Below the pieces are notes generated by a model. That model made no database searches and was not told the origin of the DNA. It saw only the letters and a program-made list of their open reading frames with translations. A stretch of DNA of 64,000 nt from Streptomyces sp. HmicA12 (GTDB taxonomy: Bacteria > Actinomycetota > Actinomycetes > Streptomycetales > Streptomycetaceae): the NCBI RefSeq assembly GCF_000373565.1, contig NZ_KB891852.1:264393-328392 (forward strand), in the 5' to 3' direction. The translations under genes were made by a program, and so were the position numbers. Positions 25,964-34,290 of the stretch are shown in pieces (position 1 is the first letter of the stretch; the number at the start of each line of letters is the position of its first letter).

Positions 25964-26719
25964 ATGGCCGGGCGTCGTACGCGGTGGGGGTGGCTCGCGC
26001 TCGTCGTGGCCGCGGTCGTGGTGTGGGGCATGGCGGCGCGGCACGGAGACACCGCGCCGTCCGGGGCGGGCGCCGGGTCGGCCTCGCCCAAGGAGTCCCG
26101 GCCGGCAAAGTCGCCGAAGTCACACCCGCCGAGTTCGTCACAGCAGCCGAAGCCGAAGGAGCGATCGGCGTCGTCGTCGTCGCCGTCCTCGGGGGCGCCC
26201 TCTCCCTTTCCCTCTCCCTCTCCGTCGGCGGGCAGCGGCTACGACCCCGCCGACTACGCCCCCGAAGTCCGCGCCCGTGCCCGGCAGGCCGGGGTCGACG
26301 CCCGGCTCGTGATGGCGATCCTCTACAACGAGGCCTACAAGCCGCACGACCCTGCGCTCGAACGCGCCTGGCAGCGCTACAAGCCCGACGCGGCCTTCGG
26401 CATCGCGAACATGCACCGGGCCGCCTTCGACGACACCCGGCGCGGCCGCGCCTTCGCCGACCGGCGCTGGGAAGAACTGCCGGACGACCGGGACCTGGCG
26501 ATCGAGGCGGAGGCCTGGCACCTGCACGACCTGAACGCCCGGCTGCCCGCCCACTGGAGCGGCCCGTACAGCCGCGACGAACTGCTCGCGCTCGGCTACA
26601 ACACCGGGGCGGGCAACATGCTCGCCTTCGCCCGCGGTGTCCCGCCCGGCAGCCAGGCCCGCTCGTACCTCGACAAGCTCCGTGCCAACTGGGCGAAGGC
26701 GGGCCGGGCCGTCGCCTGA
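25964..26719 (+). CDS. Membrane-anchored or secreted lysozyme-fold (transglycosylase-like) protein
   Basis: The 251-aa protein starts with a single membrane helix or uncleaved signal (about 9-26, WLALVVAAVVVWGMA). A 65-residue Ser/Pro/Lys-rich spacer runs to about 90. A compact helical domain at 95-245 includes ARLVMAILYNEAYK, with a Glu where lysozyme-fold lytic transglycosylases have their catalytic acid, FGIANMHRAAF, and LALGYNTGAGNML. This pattern resembles the SLT/lysozyme superfamily, so the likely target is peptidoglycan. The exact family was not recognised. It stands alone between the trkA pair and the KimA-like gene. Confidence 0.65.
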   Translation: MAGRRTRWGWLALVVAAVVVWGMAARHGDTAPSGAGAGSASPKESRPAKSPKSHPPSSSQQPKPKERSASSSSPSSGAPSPFPSPSPSAGSGYDPADYAPEVRARARQAGVDARLVMAILYNEAYKPHDPALERAWQRYKPDAAFGIANMHRAAFDDTRRGRAFADRRWEELPDDRDLAIEAEAWHLHDLNARLPAHWSGPYSRDELLALGYNTGAGNMLAFARGVPPGSQARSYLDKLRANWAKAGRAVA

Positions 26720-26800
26720 AGACAGGCCCCGGCCGCCCGCGTCGGACGAATGGGGGTGGCGGGTGGGCGGCCCCCCGTTCGAACGCTTACGATCCTCTGC

Positions 26801-28846
26801 GTGTCCAAACTGACCGACGTGCCCAAACGGATCTTGATCGGGCGCGCACTGCGCAGTGATCGACTGGGAGAAACGCTCCTGTCGAAGCGCATCGCACTCC
26901 CCGTTTTCGCCTCCGACCCGCTGTCCTCCGTCGCGTACGCGCCCGGCGAGGTGCTGCTGGTCCTCTCCATCGCGGGCGTGTCGGCGTACCACTTCAGCCC
27001 CTGGATCGCGGTCGCGGTCGTCGTGCTGATGTTCACGGTCGTCGCCTCGTACCGGCAGAACGTGCACGCCTACCCCAGTGGTGGCGGCGACTACGAGGTG
27101 GCCAACGTCAACCTCGGCCCGAAGGCCGGGCTCACCGTCGCCAGCGCCCTGCTCGTCGACTACGTCCTGACCGTCGCCGTCTCCATCTCCTCCGGCATCG
27201 AGAACCTCGGCTCCGCCGTCCCGTTCGTCGTCGAGCACAAGGTGCTCTGCGCGTGCGCCGTGATCGTGCTGCTCACGGTGATGAACCTGCGCGGTGTGAA
27301 GGAGTCCGGGAAGCTCTTCGCCATCCCGACGTACGTGTTCGTGGCCGGCGTCTTCATCATGATCGCCTGGGGTGCGTTCCGCGGGGTCGTCCTCGGCGAC
27401 ACCATGAAGGCGCCCACCGCCGACTTCCACATCAAGGCCGAGCACCAGGGCCTCGCGGGCTTCGCGCTCGTCTTCCTGCTGCTGCGCGCGTTCTCCTCCG
27501 GGTGCGCCGCGCTCACCGGTGTCGAGGCGATCTCCAACGGCGTCCCGGCGTTCCGCAAGCCCAAGTCGAAGAACGCGGCGACCACCCTCGCCCTCATGGG
27601 CGGCCTCGCCGTCACCATGTTCTGCGGCATCATCGTCCTCGCGCTCGTGACCGACGTGCGCATGGCCGAACACCCGGCGACCGACCTGATCCACAACGGC
27701 GCCGCGGTCGGTTCCGGTTACGTCCAGAACCCGGTGATCTCCCAGGTCGCGGAGGCCGTCTTCGGCAACGGCAGCTTCCTGTTCATCGTGCTCGCGGCAG
27801 CCACCGCGCTCGTCCTCTTCCTGGCGGCCAACACCGCGTACAACGGCTTCCCGCTGCTCGGCTCGATCCTCGCGCAGGACCGCTACCTGCCGCGTCAGCT
27901 GCACACCCGCGGCGACCGCCTCGCGTTCTCGAACGGCATCGTGCTGCTCGCCGGCGCGGCGATGCTGCTGGTCGTCATCTACGGGGCCGACTCGACCCGC
28001 CTGATCCAGCTCTACATCGTGGGCGTGTTCGTCTCGTTCACGCTGAGCCAGACCGGCATGGTGCGGCACTGGAACCGCCATCTGCGTACGGAGAAGGACC
28101 CCAACAAGCGCCGCCACATGGTCCGCTCCCGCGCGATCAACACCTTCGGCGCCTTCTTCACGGGCCTGGTCCTGGTGGTCGTCCTGTGCACCAAGTTCAC
28201 CCACGGCGCCTGGGTCGCGCTGCTCGGCATGTGCATCTTCTACGCGACGATGAGCGCGATCCGTAAGCACTACGACCGGGTCGCCGAGGAGATCGCCGCG
28301 CCGGAGACCCCGTCCGACGACAGCGTGCGCCCGTCCCGGGTCCACTCGATCGTCCTCGTCTCCAAGATCCACCGCCCGACCCTGCGGGCCCTGGCCTACG
28401 CCAAGCTGATGCGCACGGACACCCTCGAAGCGCTGAGCGTCAACGTGGACCCGGCCGAGACGAAGGCGCTGCGCGAGGAGTGGGAGCGCCGCGGCATCGA
28501 CGTACCCCTCAAGGTCCTCGACTCGCCGTACCGGGAGATCACCCGGCCGATCATCGAGTACGTGAAGAGCCTGCGCCGCGAATCGCCGCGCGACGCGGTC
28601 AGCGTGATCATCCCCGAGTACGTGGTCGGCCACTGGTACGAGCACCTGCTGCACAATCAGAGCGCCCTGCGGCTCAAGGGACGCCTGCTCTTCACCCCCG
28701 GCATCATGGTCACCTCCGTGCCCTACCAGCTGGAGTCCTCCGAGGCCGCCAAGAAGCGGGCCCGCAGGCGCTCCGAGTGGAACGCGCCGGGTGCGGTGCG
28801 CCGCGGACCCGTGGAGAAGCGGCCCAAGGAGCCCAGCGCGAAGTAG
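26801..28846 (+). CDS. APC-superfamily permease, KimA-like potassium importer
   Basis: The 681-aa protein has about 12 membrane helices between residues 25 and 490. The segment KRIALPVFASDPLSSVAYAP before the first helix and YPSGGGDYEVANVNLG are typical of the KimA/YdaO group. A cytosolic C-terminal domain (about 510-640: VHSIVLVSKIHRPTLRALAYAK, VIIPEYVVGHWYEHLLHNQS) has the alternating pattern of a USP-like fold. KimA in Bacillus subtilis imports K+ with protons and is inhibited by c-di-AMP. The GTG at 26801 begins the conserved part. The nearby trkA-type pair fits a potassium role. No ydaO-type riboswitch was seen in the short upstream gap. Confidence 0.8.
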   Translation: MSKLTDVPKRILIGRALRSDRLGETLLSKRIALPVFASDPLSSVAYAPGEVLLVLSIAGVSAYHFSPWIAVAVVVLMFTVVASYRQNVHAYPSGGGDYEVANVNLGPKAGLTVASALLVDYVLTVAVSISSGIENLGSAVPFVVEHKVLCACAVIVLLTVMNLRGVKESGKLFAIPTYVFVAGVFIMIAWGAFRGVVLGDTMKAPTADFHIKAEHQGLAGFALVFLLLRAFSSGCAALTGVEAISNGVPAFRKPKSKNAATTLALMGGLAVTMFCGIIVLALVTDVRMAEHPATDLIHNGAAVGSGYVQNPVISQVAEAVFGNGSFLFIVLAAATALVLFLAANTAYNGFPLLGSILAQDRYLPRQLHTRGDRLAFSNGIVLLAGAAMLLVVIYGADSTRLIQLYIVGVFVSFTLSQTGMVRHWNRHLRTEKDPNKRRHMVRSRAINTFGAFFTGLVLVVVLCTKFTHGAWVALLGMCIFYATMSAIRKHYDRVAEEIAAPETPSDDSVRPSRVHSIVLVSKIHRPTLRALAYAKLMRTDTLEALSVNVDPAETKALREEWERRGIDVPLKVLDSPYREITRPIIEYVKSLRRESPRDAVSVIIPEYVVGHWYEHLLHNQSALRLKGRLLFTPGIMVTSVPYQLESSEAAKKRARRRSEWNAPGAVRRGPVEKRPKEPSAK

Positions 28847-28995
28847 CTCCTTGCGGGACAAGGCCCTGGCGAGCGGCCGGGCGACAGCCACGTAGACTGG
28901 TGGGCTGTTGTCCGGCCGCTTTCCTGTGGCCGTACGCGTTCGTTGCGCTGGTTGTTGTTTTTCGTTGTTCCCCCTTACGTACTGGAGCCCCCGCC

Positions 28996-30324
28996 ATGCA
29001 GGCAGAACCGAAGAAGTCACTGGTGGGGGAGGAGTACGAGGTCGAGGTCGGGCCCGTCGCGCACGGCGGTCACTGCATCGCGCGCACGTCCGAGGGCCAG
29101 GTCCTTTTCGTCCGGCACACGCTGCCCGGCGAGCGGGTCGTGGCCCGGGTGACCGACGGCGAGGAGGGCGCGCGCTTCCTGCGCGCCGACGCCGTGCAGA
29201 TCCTCGACGCGTCCAAGGACCGCGTCGAGGCGCCCTGCCCGTACGCCGGTCCCGGCCGCTGCGGCGGCTGCGACTGGCAGCACGCCAAGCCGGGGGCCCA
29301 GCGCCGCCTCAAGGGCGAGGTCATCGCCGAGCAGCTGCAGCGGCTCGCGGGCCTCACCCCCGAGGACGCCGGCTGGGACGGCACGGTCATGCCGGCCGAG
29401 GGCGACAAGCTCCCGTCGGGCGAGGTGCCGCAGTGGCGCACGCGCGTGCAGTACGCGGTCGACGCGGACGGCAACGCCGGTCTGCGCCGCCACCGCTCGC
29501 ACGAGGTCGAGCCGGTCGAGCATTGCATGATCGCCGCCGAGGGCGTCTCGGAGCTGGGCATCGAGCAGCGCGACTGGGCCGGCATGGAGTCGGTCGAGGC
29601 GATCGCGGCGAGCGGTTCGCAGGACCGCATGGTGATCCTGGAGCCCAAGCCCGGCGCCCGCCTGCCCCTCGTCGAACTCGACAAGCCCGTCTCCGTCATG
29701 CGCGTGGAGGAGAAGGACGGCGGCATCCACCGCGTCCACGGCCGCGCCTTCGTGCGCGAGCGCGCCGACGGCCGTACCTACCGGGTCGGCAGCGGCGGCT
29801 TCTGGCAGGTCCACCCGCAGGCCGCCGAGACACTGATGCGCACCGTCATGCAGGGCCTGCTGCCCCGCAAGGGCGACACCGCCCTCGACCTGTACTGCGG
29901 CGTCGGCCTCTTCGCGGGCGCGCTCGCGGACCGGATCGGCGAGAAGGGCGCGGTGCTCGGCATCGAGTCCGGCAAGCGCGCGGTCGAGGACGCCCGGCAC
30001 AACCTCGCCTCCTTCGACCGGGTCCGCATCGAGCAGGGCAAGGTCGAGACGGTCCTGCCGCGCACCGGCATCACGGACGTCGACCTGATCGTCCTGGACC
30101 CGCCGCGGGCCGGCGCCGGGAAGAAGACCGTCGCCCACCTCTCGACGCTGGGCGCGCGACGCATCGCGTACGTGGCGTGCGACCCGGCGGCGCTCGCGCG
30201 GGACCTGGGGTACTTCAAGGAGGGCGGGTACCGGGTGCGGACGCTGCGGGCGTTCGATCTGTTCCCGATGACGCATCATGTGGAGTGCGTGGCGATTCTG
30301 GAGCCGGTGAAGAAGGACGACTGA
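28996..30324 (+). CDS. rlmD: Class I SAM-dependent RNA (uracil-C5) methyltransferase, TrmA/RlmD family
   Basis: The 442-aa protein has an N-terminal TRAM domain (VGEEYEVEVGPVAHGGHCIAR) and the iron-sulfur cysteines CPYAGPGRCGGCDWQH with EHCMI later. The SAM site is LDLYCGVGLFAG, then VLDPPRAGAGKK and VACDPAALARDL, whose Cys is the nucleophile that attacks the uracil. The family methylates U747/U1939 of 23S rRNA or U54 of tRNA; which one applies here is uncertain. The ATG at 28996 begins the conserved part. The 150-bp gap upstream contains a TAGACT-type -10-like element (CGTAGACTGG). Confidence 0.87.
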   Translation: MQAEPKKSLVGEEYEVEVGPVAHGGHCIARTSEGQVLFVRHTLPGERVVARVTDGEEGARFLRADAVQILDASKDRVEAPCPYAGPGRCGGCDWQHAKPGAQRRLKGEVIAEQLQRLAGLTPEDAGWDGTVMPAEGDKLPSGEVPQWRTRVQYAVDADGNAGLRRHRSHEVEPVEHCMIAAEGVSELGIEQRDWAGMESVEAIAASGSQDRMVILEPKPGARLPLVELDKPVSVMRVEEKDGGIHRVHGRAFVRERADGRTYRVGSGGFWQVHPQAAETLMRTVMQGLLPRKGDTALDLYCGVGLFAGALADRIGEKGAVLGIESGKRAVEDARHNLASFDRVRIEQGKVETVLPRTGITDVDLIVLDPPRAGAGKKTVAHLSTLGARRIAYVACDPAALARDLGYFKEGGYRVRTLRAFDLFPMTHHVECVAILEPVKKDD

Positions 30325-30368
30325 CCTTCGGGTTCGGGGGTGGCGGGCGGGACGCGCGGTCTGGCGGG

Positions 30369-30908
30369 GTGTCACTCGGCCGGGCTCGCAGGTCGCCCGG
30401 GACGTGGGCGACGAGCGGCCTGTTCGTCGTCTCGGCGGCGGTCGCCGTGGCCGGTCAACTGCGGCTGACCGGCTGGGCGAAGCGCTGCTGGGAGCCTTCG
30501 AGGGCGCTGGTGTGCGGGCTGGCCGCGATGGGCCTCGCGTTCCTGCCTCCGGCCCTCACCCCGTCCGGTGCCACGGCGGGTGTCGTCGGCGCGCTCGTCG
30601 TCGCGGTGATCCTGCTGGCCGCCGGCGCGATCGTCTACCCCTTCGAGATGGACACCGTCGTCTCCCTGTCCGGCAACCGGCTCGTGGCCACGCACTACGG
30701 GCTCTACAACACCGTGTCGGGGCTCGGTATCACCCTCGGCAACCTCGCCATCGGTGCCCTGTGGGACATCGCGGTGCGGCGCGGTGCGCTGTGGCTGCCG
30801 TGGCTCGCTCTGACCGCGACCGGGCTCGCGTGCGCACTCTCCGTCGCCGCGCTCGCCCGTAGCGGCCGCCTCGGCGCACGGAGGGAGCCGCAACTCGTCG
30901 CCGCTTGA
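30369..30908 (+). pseudogene. C-terminal fragment of an MFS transporter
   Basis: The last 180 codons of this frame encode only the second half of an MFS carrier: helices LFVVSAAVAVAGQL, ALVCGLAAMGLAFLPPAL, VVGALVVAVILLAAGAIVYPF, THYGLYNTVSGLGITLGNLAIGAL and the final LPWLALTATGLACALSVAAL. No membrane half precedes it; the upstream frame runs through rlmD. The sequence is intact to its stop, so the break is a 5' deletion, probably at about 30330-30370 just after rlmD. This marks the border between conserved backbone and accessory DNA. Confidence 0.75.
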
Positions 30909-30964
30909 GGGATGGTGGCGATGACTCCCGGATGCCCCGCCCCGCGGGATCAGTGCGTGCCCCA

Positions 30965-33364
30965 TCAGTGCCCCGACTGCTTCCGCAGGGTCCTCGCGGT
31001 GACGGCGAGCCCGGAGGCGACGGCCGTCAGAAGGGTGACGGTGGCGGCCGTAGTGAGGGTGCCGGTGTTCAGGTGCAGGCCCACGTCGGAGGAGGTGACC
31101 TGAGAGAGCCCGGAGGCCATGCCCATCAGCGGGGGCAGCGTCACGGCGACGCCGAGCACCGTGCCGATGGTCACGACCAGGGCGCTCTCGCCCGCCGAGG
31201 CGAGAAGCAGTTGGCGGGCCGTTCCCCCGGTGGACTTCAGTACGCGGGCATCGTGCCGTCGGCCGTGGGCGGCCATGGCCATGCTGTTCGCCACGGCGAT
31301 GACGCTGTAGCCGACGGCGATCACGATGAGCATGGCCGCGAGGCTGTCGGTCAGTTCGGCGTCGGTCTCGTAGTCGGCCAGCGCGTACGCGGCGGCGTCG
31401 TGCACGGCTGTGCCGGGGACCGCGGCTGAGGCCCGGGTGGTTCGGGGGACGAAGATGTCGTCGGTGAGCGCGGCCGGGTCGTGGGCGCGGACCAGGTCAC
31501 GTGCGACCACGAAGTCGCCGCGGGCCGGGTCGTCGGGCAGGACTGCTCCGACGCGCAGCGCGACGGTCGCGCCGTCGGCGAAGCGGATCCGGACTCTCTG
31601 GCCCTGCGCCAAGTCCAATTGAGCGGCGGTGCGTTCGCCGAGGACGGCCTCGCCCGGCTTGCTCCAGCGGAGGTCGCGGCTGCCGAGGACGTCCAGGACC
31701 GTCGGACTGTTGCCGGTGTCCGCGTCCGTGTTCTTGAGCACGAACGCGCGGGTCGGCAGCGCGGCCTTGCCCACCGGGTTGGCGGTGACCACCTCGTCCG
31801 TGATGCCCGGCGTGCCGTGCGAGGTGACGATCGTCTGCCCCTTCACCTTCAGGGCTTCGCCCGCCGGATAGGCCACCCGCATCGTCTCCACCACCCCGCT
31901 GAGCAGCACCGCGAAGCCGACAGCTGCGATCACCGGGGTCACCAGGGACGCGGCGCGGCGCGGGTGCGCGACGAGCTCGGCCCGGATCAGCACCGGACCC
32001 GCCGAGTCGCCGCGCCGGAACGGGGCCGTCAGCAGCCGGCCGGCCGGTCCGACCAGTACCGGGGTCAGCAGCGCCGCTGCGACGATCAGCGTCATCGTGG
32101 CGAAGATCGCCATGTTGATACGGTCGTCGGCGCCGGAGGTGGCGGTGCCGACGGCGAGGAGCACGCCGAGGGCGAGAGTCGCGAGACCTGCCAGCCAACG
32201 GCCGCGTCCCATCGCGCTGTTGGCCGAACGGCTGTCGAGCAGCGCCTCCATGGGGGCGACCCGGGCGGCTTTGCGGCCCGCGGCCCAGGCACCGACGACG
32301 CTGACCCCGACACCGGTCGCCGCGGCCGTGAGAAGCGGCCAGGCGGCGACGTCGATCCTCATGTCCGGCGGGGTGACGTCGAGGCCGTCGAGGAGCGAGC
32401 GCAGCAGGGGGGTGGCGGCCACCCCGGCCGCGCAGCCGGCGACCGAGCCGAGCAGACCTACCACCGCGGCCTCGCCGAGGATCATGCGGCGGATCTGGGC
32501 GGGAGCCGCGCCCAGGGTGCGCAGCAGGCCGATCTCACGGCGCCGCATCCCGGTCGCCAGGACCAGCAGGGACGCGACCACGAACACCGTGGTGAACAGG
32601 CCGAGCACAGCCATCGCGCTGATCAACTGGAGTCCCAGGAAACGCTTGTGCTCGATGTACGCGGGCTGCAGCTCGGCCCGTCCGGCGCCGGAGACCACGC
32701 CGCCCCGGTCGCCGACCGCCTTCTCGGCGGCGCTGACGATCGCGCCGGTGTCCGCCCCCTTGCCGGGGATCAGGGCGATGGCCCGGACCCCTGGCTGCTG
32801 CCGAGCGGCGAACGTCTCGCTGAAGTAGTAGCCGGGGCCGTCCACGGTGCCGACGACGGTGAACTGCCTGCGGCCCTGCGTGATGTTGACGGTCAGGTCG
32901 CTGCCCACGGCCGCGCCCAGGGCACGGTCCACCACGACCTCGTCCGGACCGCGGGGAGCCCGGCCGGCCACCAGCTCGTACGGCGCCGTGCGCGCACTGT
33001 CCCAGCCGTGGCCGGACTCCAGGGCGCCCTCGTCGGCCACCGGTCTGCCGCCCCTGACCGCCTGGGCGTAGAAGGAGCGGTCGAGCACGACCCGGGTCAC
33101 GCCCGGGACTTCGGCGAGCGCGGCCCGCAACGGCCCTGCCTCGGGCGGGCTCCACGGCATCCGGTCCTCGGGGCTGCCGTCCGCGTCGACGGCTTGCTCC
33201 GGCAGGACCAGGGCGGCGGCGCCCGCGTACCGGGGCTGCACCCTGGGGCGGGAGGAGTCGTAGACGACCAGCGTGGTCGTGATCAGGGCGACGCCCACCA
33301 GAACAGCGGCTAAGGCGCCCAGGAAGGCGGACCAGCGGTCGCGCACGTTCGCAAGGATCAGCAT
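30965..33364 (-). CDS. FtsX-type ABC transporter permease
   Basis: The 799-aa protein has an N-terminal anchor (about 13-34) and a large extracytoplasmic MacB_PCD-like domain. FtsX blocks of three helices follow: the first near 255-390 (AMAVLGLFTTVFVVASLLVLATGMRRREIGLLRTLG), the second near 410-480, and a last set near 665-790 with DARVLKSTGGTARQLLLASAGES. RREIGLLRTLGA and ARVLKSTG are the coupling segments of permeases of the LolE/MacB/BceB kind. Such systems export or remove lipids, peptides or antibiotics. The start overlaps the stop of the ATPase gene by 1 nt. Confidence 0.87.
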   Translation of the reverse strand: MLILANVRDRWSAFLGALAAVLVGVALITTTLVVYDSSRPRVQPRYAGAAALVLPEQAVDADGSPEDRMPWSPPEAGPLRAALAEVPGVTRVVLDRSFYAQAVRGGRPVADEGALESGHGWDSARTAPYELVAGRAPRGPDEVVVDRALGAAVGSDLTVNITQGRRQFTVVGTVDGPGYYFSETFAARQQPGVRAIALIPGKGADTGAIVSAAEKAVGDRGGVVSGAGRAELQPAYIEHKRFLGLQLISAMAVLGLFTTVFVVASLLVLATGMRRREIGLLRTLGAAPAQIRRMILGEAAVVGLLGSVAGCAAGVAATPLLRSLLDGLDVTPPDMRIDVAAWPLLTAAATGVGVSVVGAWAAGRKAARVAPMEALLDSRSANSAMGRGRWLAGLATLALGVLLAVGTATSGADDRINMAIFATMTLIVAAALLTPVLVGPAGRLLTAPFRRGDSAGPVLIRAELVAHPRRAASLVTPVIAAVGFAVLLSGVVETMRVAYPAGEALKVKGQTIVTSHGTPGITDEVVTANPVGKAALPTRAFVLKNTDADTGNSPTVLDVLGSRDLRWSKPGEAVLGERTAAQLDLAQGQRVRIRFADGATVALRVGAVLPDDPARGDFVVARDLVRAHDPAALTDDIFVPRTTRASAAVPGTAVHDAAAYALADYETDAELTDSLAAMLIVIAVGYSVIAVANSMAMAAHGRRHDARVLKSTGGTARQLLLASAGESALVVTIGTVLGVAVTLPPLMGMASGLSQVTSSDVGLHLNTGTLTTAATVTLLTAVASGLAVTARTLRKQSGH

Positions 33365-34182
33365 CACGCCTCCAGACGGGTCATCCGGGCGGCGATCGCC
33401 GCGGCGTGGTCGGCGTCGCGGTCCCCGGAGCACCGGTCGAGAGGGAGGCGGTCGCTGATCCGGCCGTCCTTGAGGAAGAGCACGACGTCCGCCGTCGCCG
33501 CCGCCAACGGGTCGTGCGTGACCATCAGCGTCGTCTGGCCCTCCTGGTCGACGAGCATCCGCATCATCCGCAGCACCTCGCGGGAGGTGACCGTGTCCAG
33601 GGCACCGGTCGGCTCGTCCGCGAAGAGCACGGCGGGGCGGGTGACCAGGGCCCGGGCCAGGGCGACGCGCTGCTGCTGGCCGCCGGACAGTTGGCTGGGG
33701 CGGTGCCCGGCGCGGGCGGTCAGGCCGACGGCGGCCAGTGCACTCGCGACCTGCTCCCGGCTGACCTTGCGGCGCGCGAACCGGGACGGCAGCTCGACGT
33801 TCTGCGCCGCCGTCAGGGACTCCACCAGATTGAACGCCTGGAAGACGAATCCCACGTGGTCACGGCGGAGTTCGGTGCGCTCCTTCTCGCCGCGACCCCC
33901 TATGTCCACCCCGGCGAGCACGATCCGGCCGTCGGTCGGCTCCTCGAGGCCGGCCGCACACTGCAGCAGCGTCGACTTCCCGGAACCGGAGGGGCCCATG
34001 ATGGCGGTGAAGGTGCCACGCGGGAATCCGACGGAAACGCCGTCGAGCGCCGTCACCCTACGCCCGCCAGTGCCATGGATCTTGCGCACGCCCTGCAGCT
34101 CGACCGCGTCCTGCGCGGGAGCTCGCCCCGCGGCTGTCGCTGTCGCAATCGTCGCCGGCGTCGTTGACTTCGCTGTCGTCAT
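33364..34182 (-). CDS. ABC transporter ATP-binding protein (LolD/MacB type)
   Basis: The 272-aa ATPase has Walker A GPSGSGKST, Q-loop VFQAFNLVESLTAAQNVELP, signature LSGGQQQRVALARAL, Walker B VLFADEPTGALD and the H-loop TLMVTHDP. The first 30 residues are an Ala/Thr-rich extension. The sequence NLVESLTAAQNVELP and EPTGALDT are typical of the LolD/MacB/BceA export group. It forms one transport system with the following permease and is divergent from a two-component pair, an arrangement common for peptide-antibiotic detoxification modules. Confidence 0.92.
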   Translation of the reverse strand: MTTAKSTTPATIATATAAGRAPAQDAVELQGVRKIHGTGGRRVTALDGVSVGFPRGTFTAIMGPSGSGKSTLLQCAAGLEEPTDGRIVLAGVDIGGRGEKERTELRRDHVGFVFQAFNLVESLTAAQNVELPSRFARRKVSREQVASALAAVGLTARAGHRPSQLSGGQQQRVALARALVTRPAVLFADEPTGALDTVTSREVLRMMRMLVDQEGQTTLMVTHDPLAAATADVVLFLKDGRISDRLPLDRCSGDRDADHAAAIAARMTRLEA

Positions 34183-34227
34183 GCGTCGATTTCACTGGTC
34201 GGGGCAGGTGCGGCGCACTGATCCAGC

Positions 34228-34246
34228 CTCTACTTCAGAAGTAGAG
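34228..34246. promoter_or_regulatory. Perfect 19-bp palindrome between ABC exporter and two-component genes
   Basis: CTCTACTTC-A-GAAGTAGAG is a perfect inverted repeat in the 108-bp divergent gap; a further half-site CTCTACC follows at 34251. It lies 46 bp upstream of the ATPase start codon and is the best candidate binding site for the NarL-type regulator encoded next door. Confidence 0.7.
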
Positions 34247-34290
34247 CCAGCTCTACCGCGGCGCTCGAGCCGCCCGGCTACCGTGATCAC

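Noticed and set aside
26720..26800. c-di-AMP (ydaO-type) riboswitch before the KimA-like gene
   Set aside because: The gap is only 81 bp and shows none of the conserved riboswitch pairing; it is too short.
26138..29020. A 960-codon minus-strand open frame
   Set aside because: It is antisense to the lysozyme-fold, KimA-like and rlmD start regions; composition is typical of a shadow.
19823..30324. Undecylprodiginine (red) biosynthetic genes
   Set aside because: The neighbourhood resembles the red flank of S. coelicolor, but no prodiginine gene is present.
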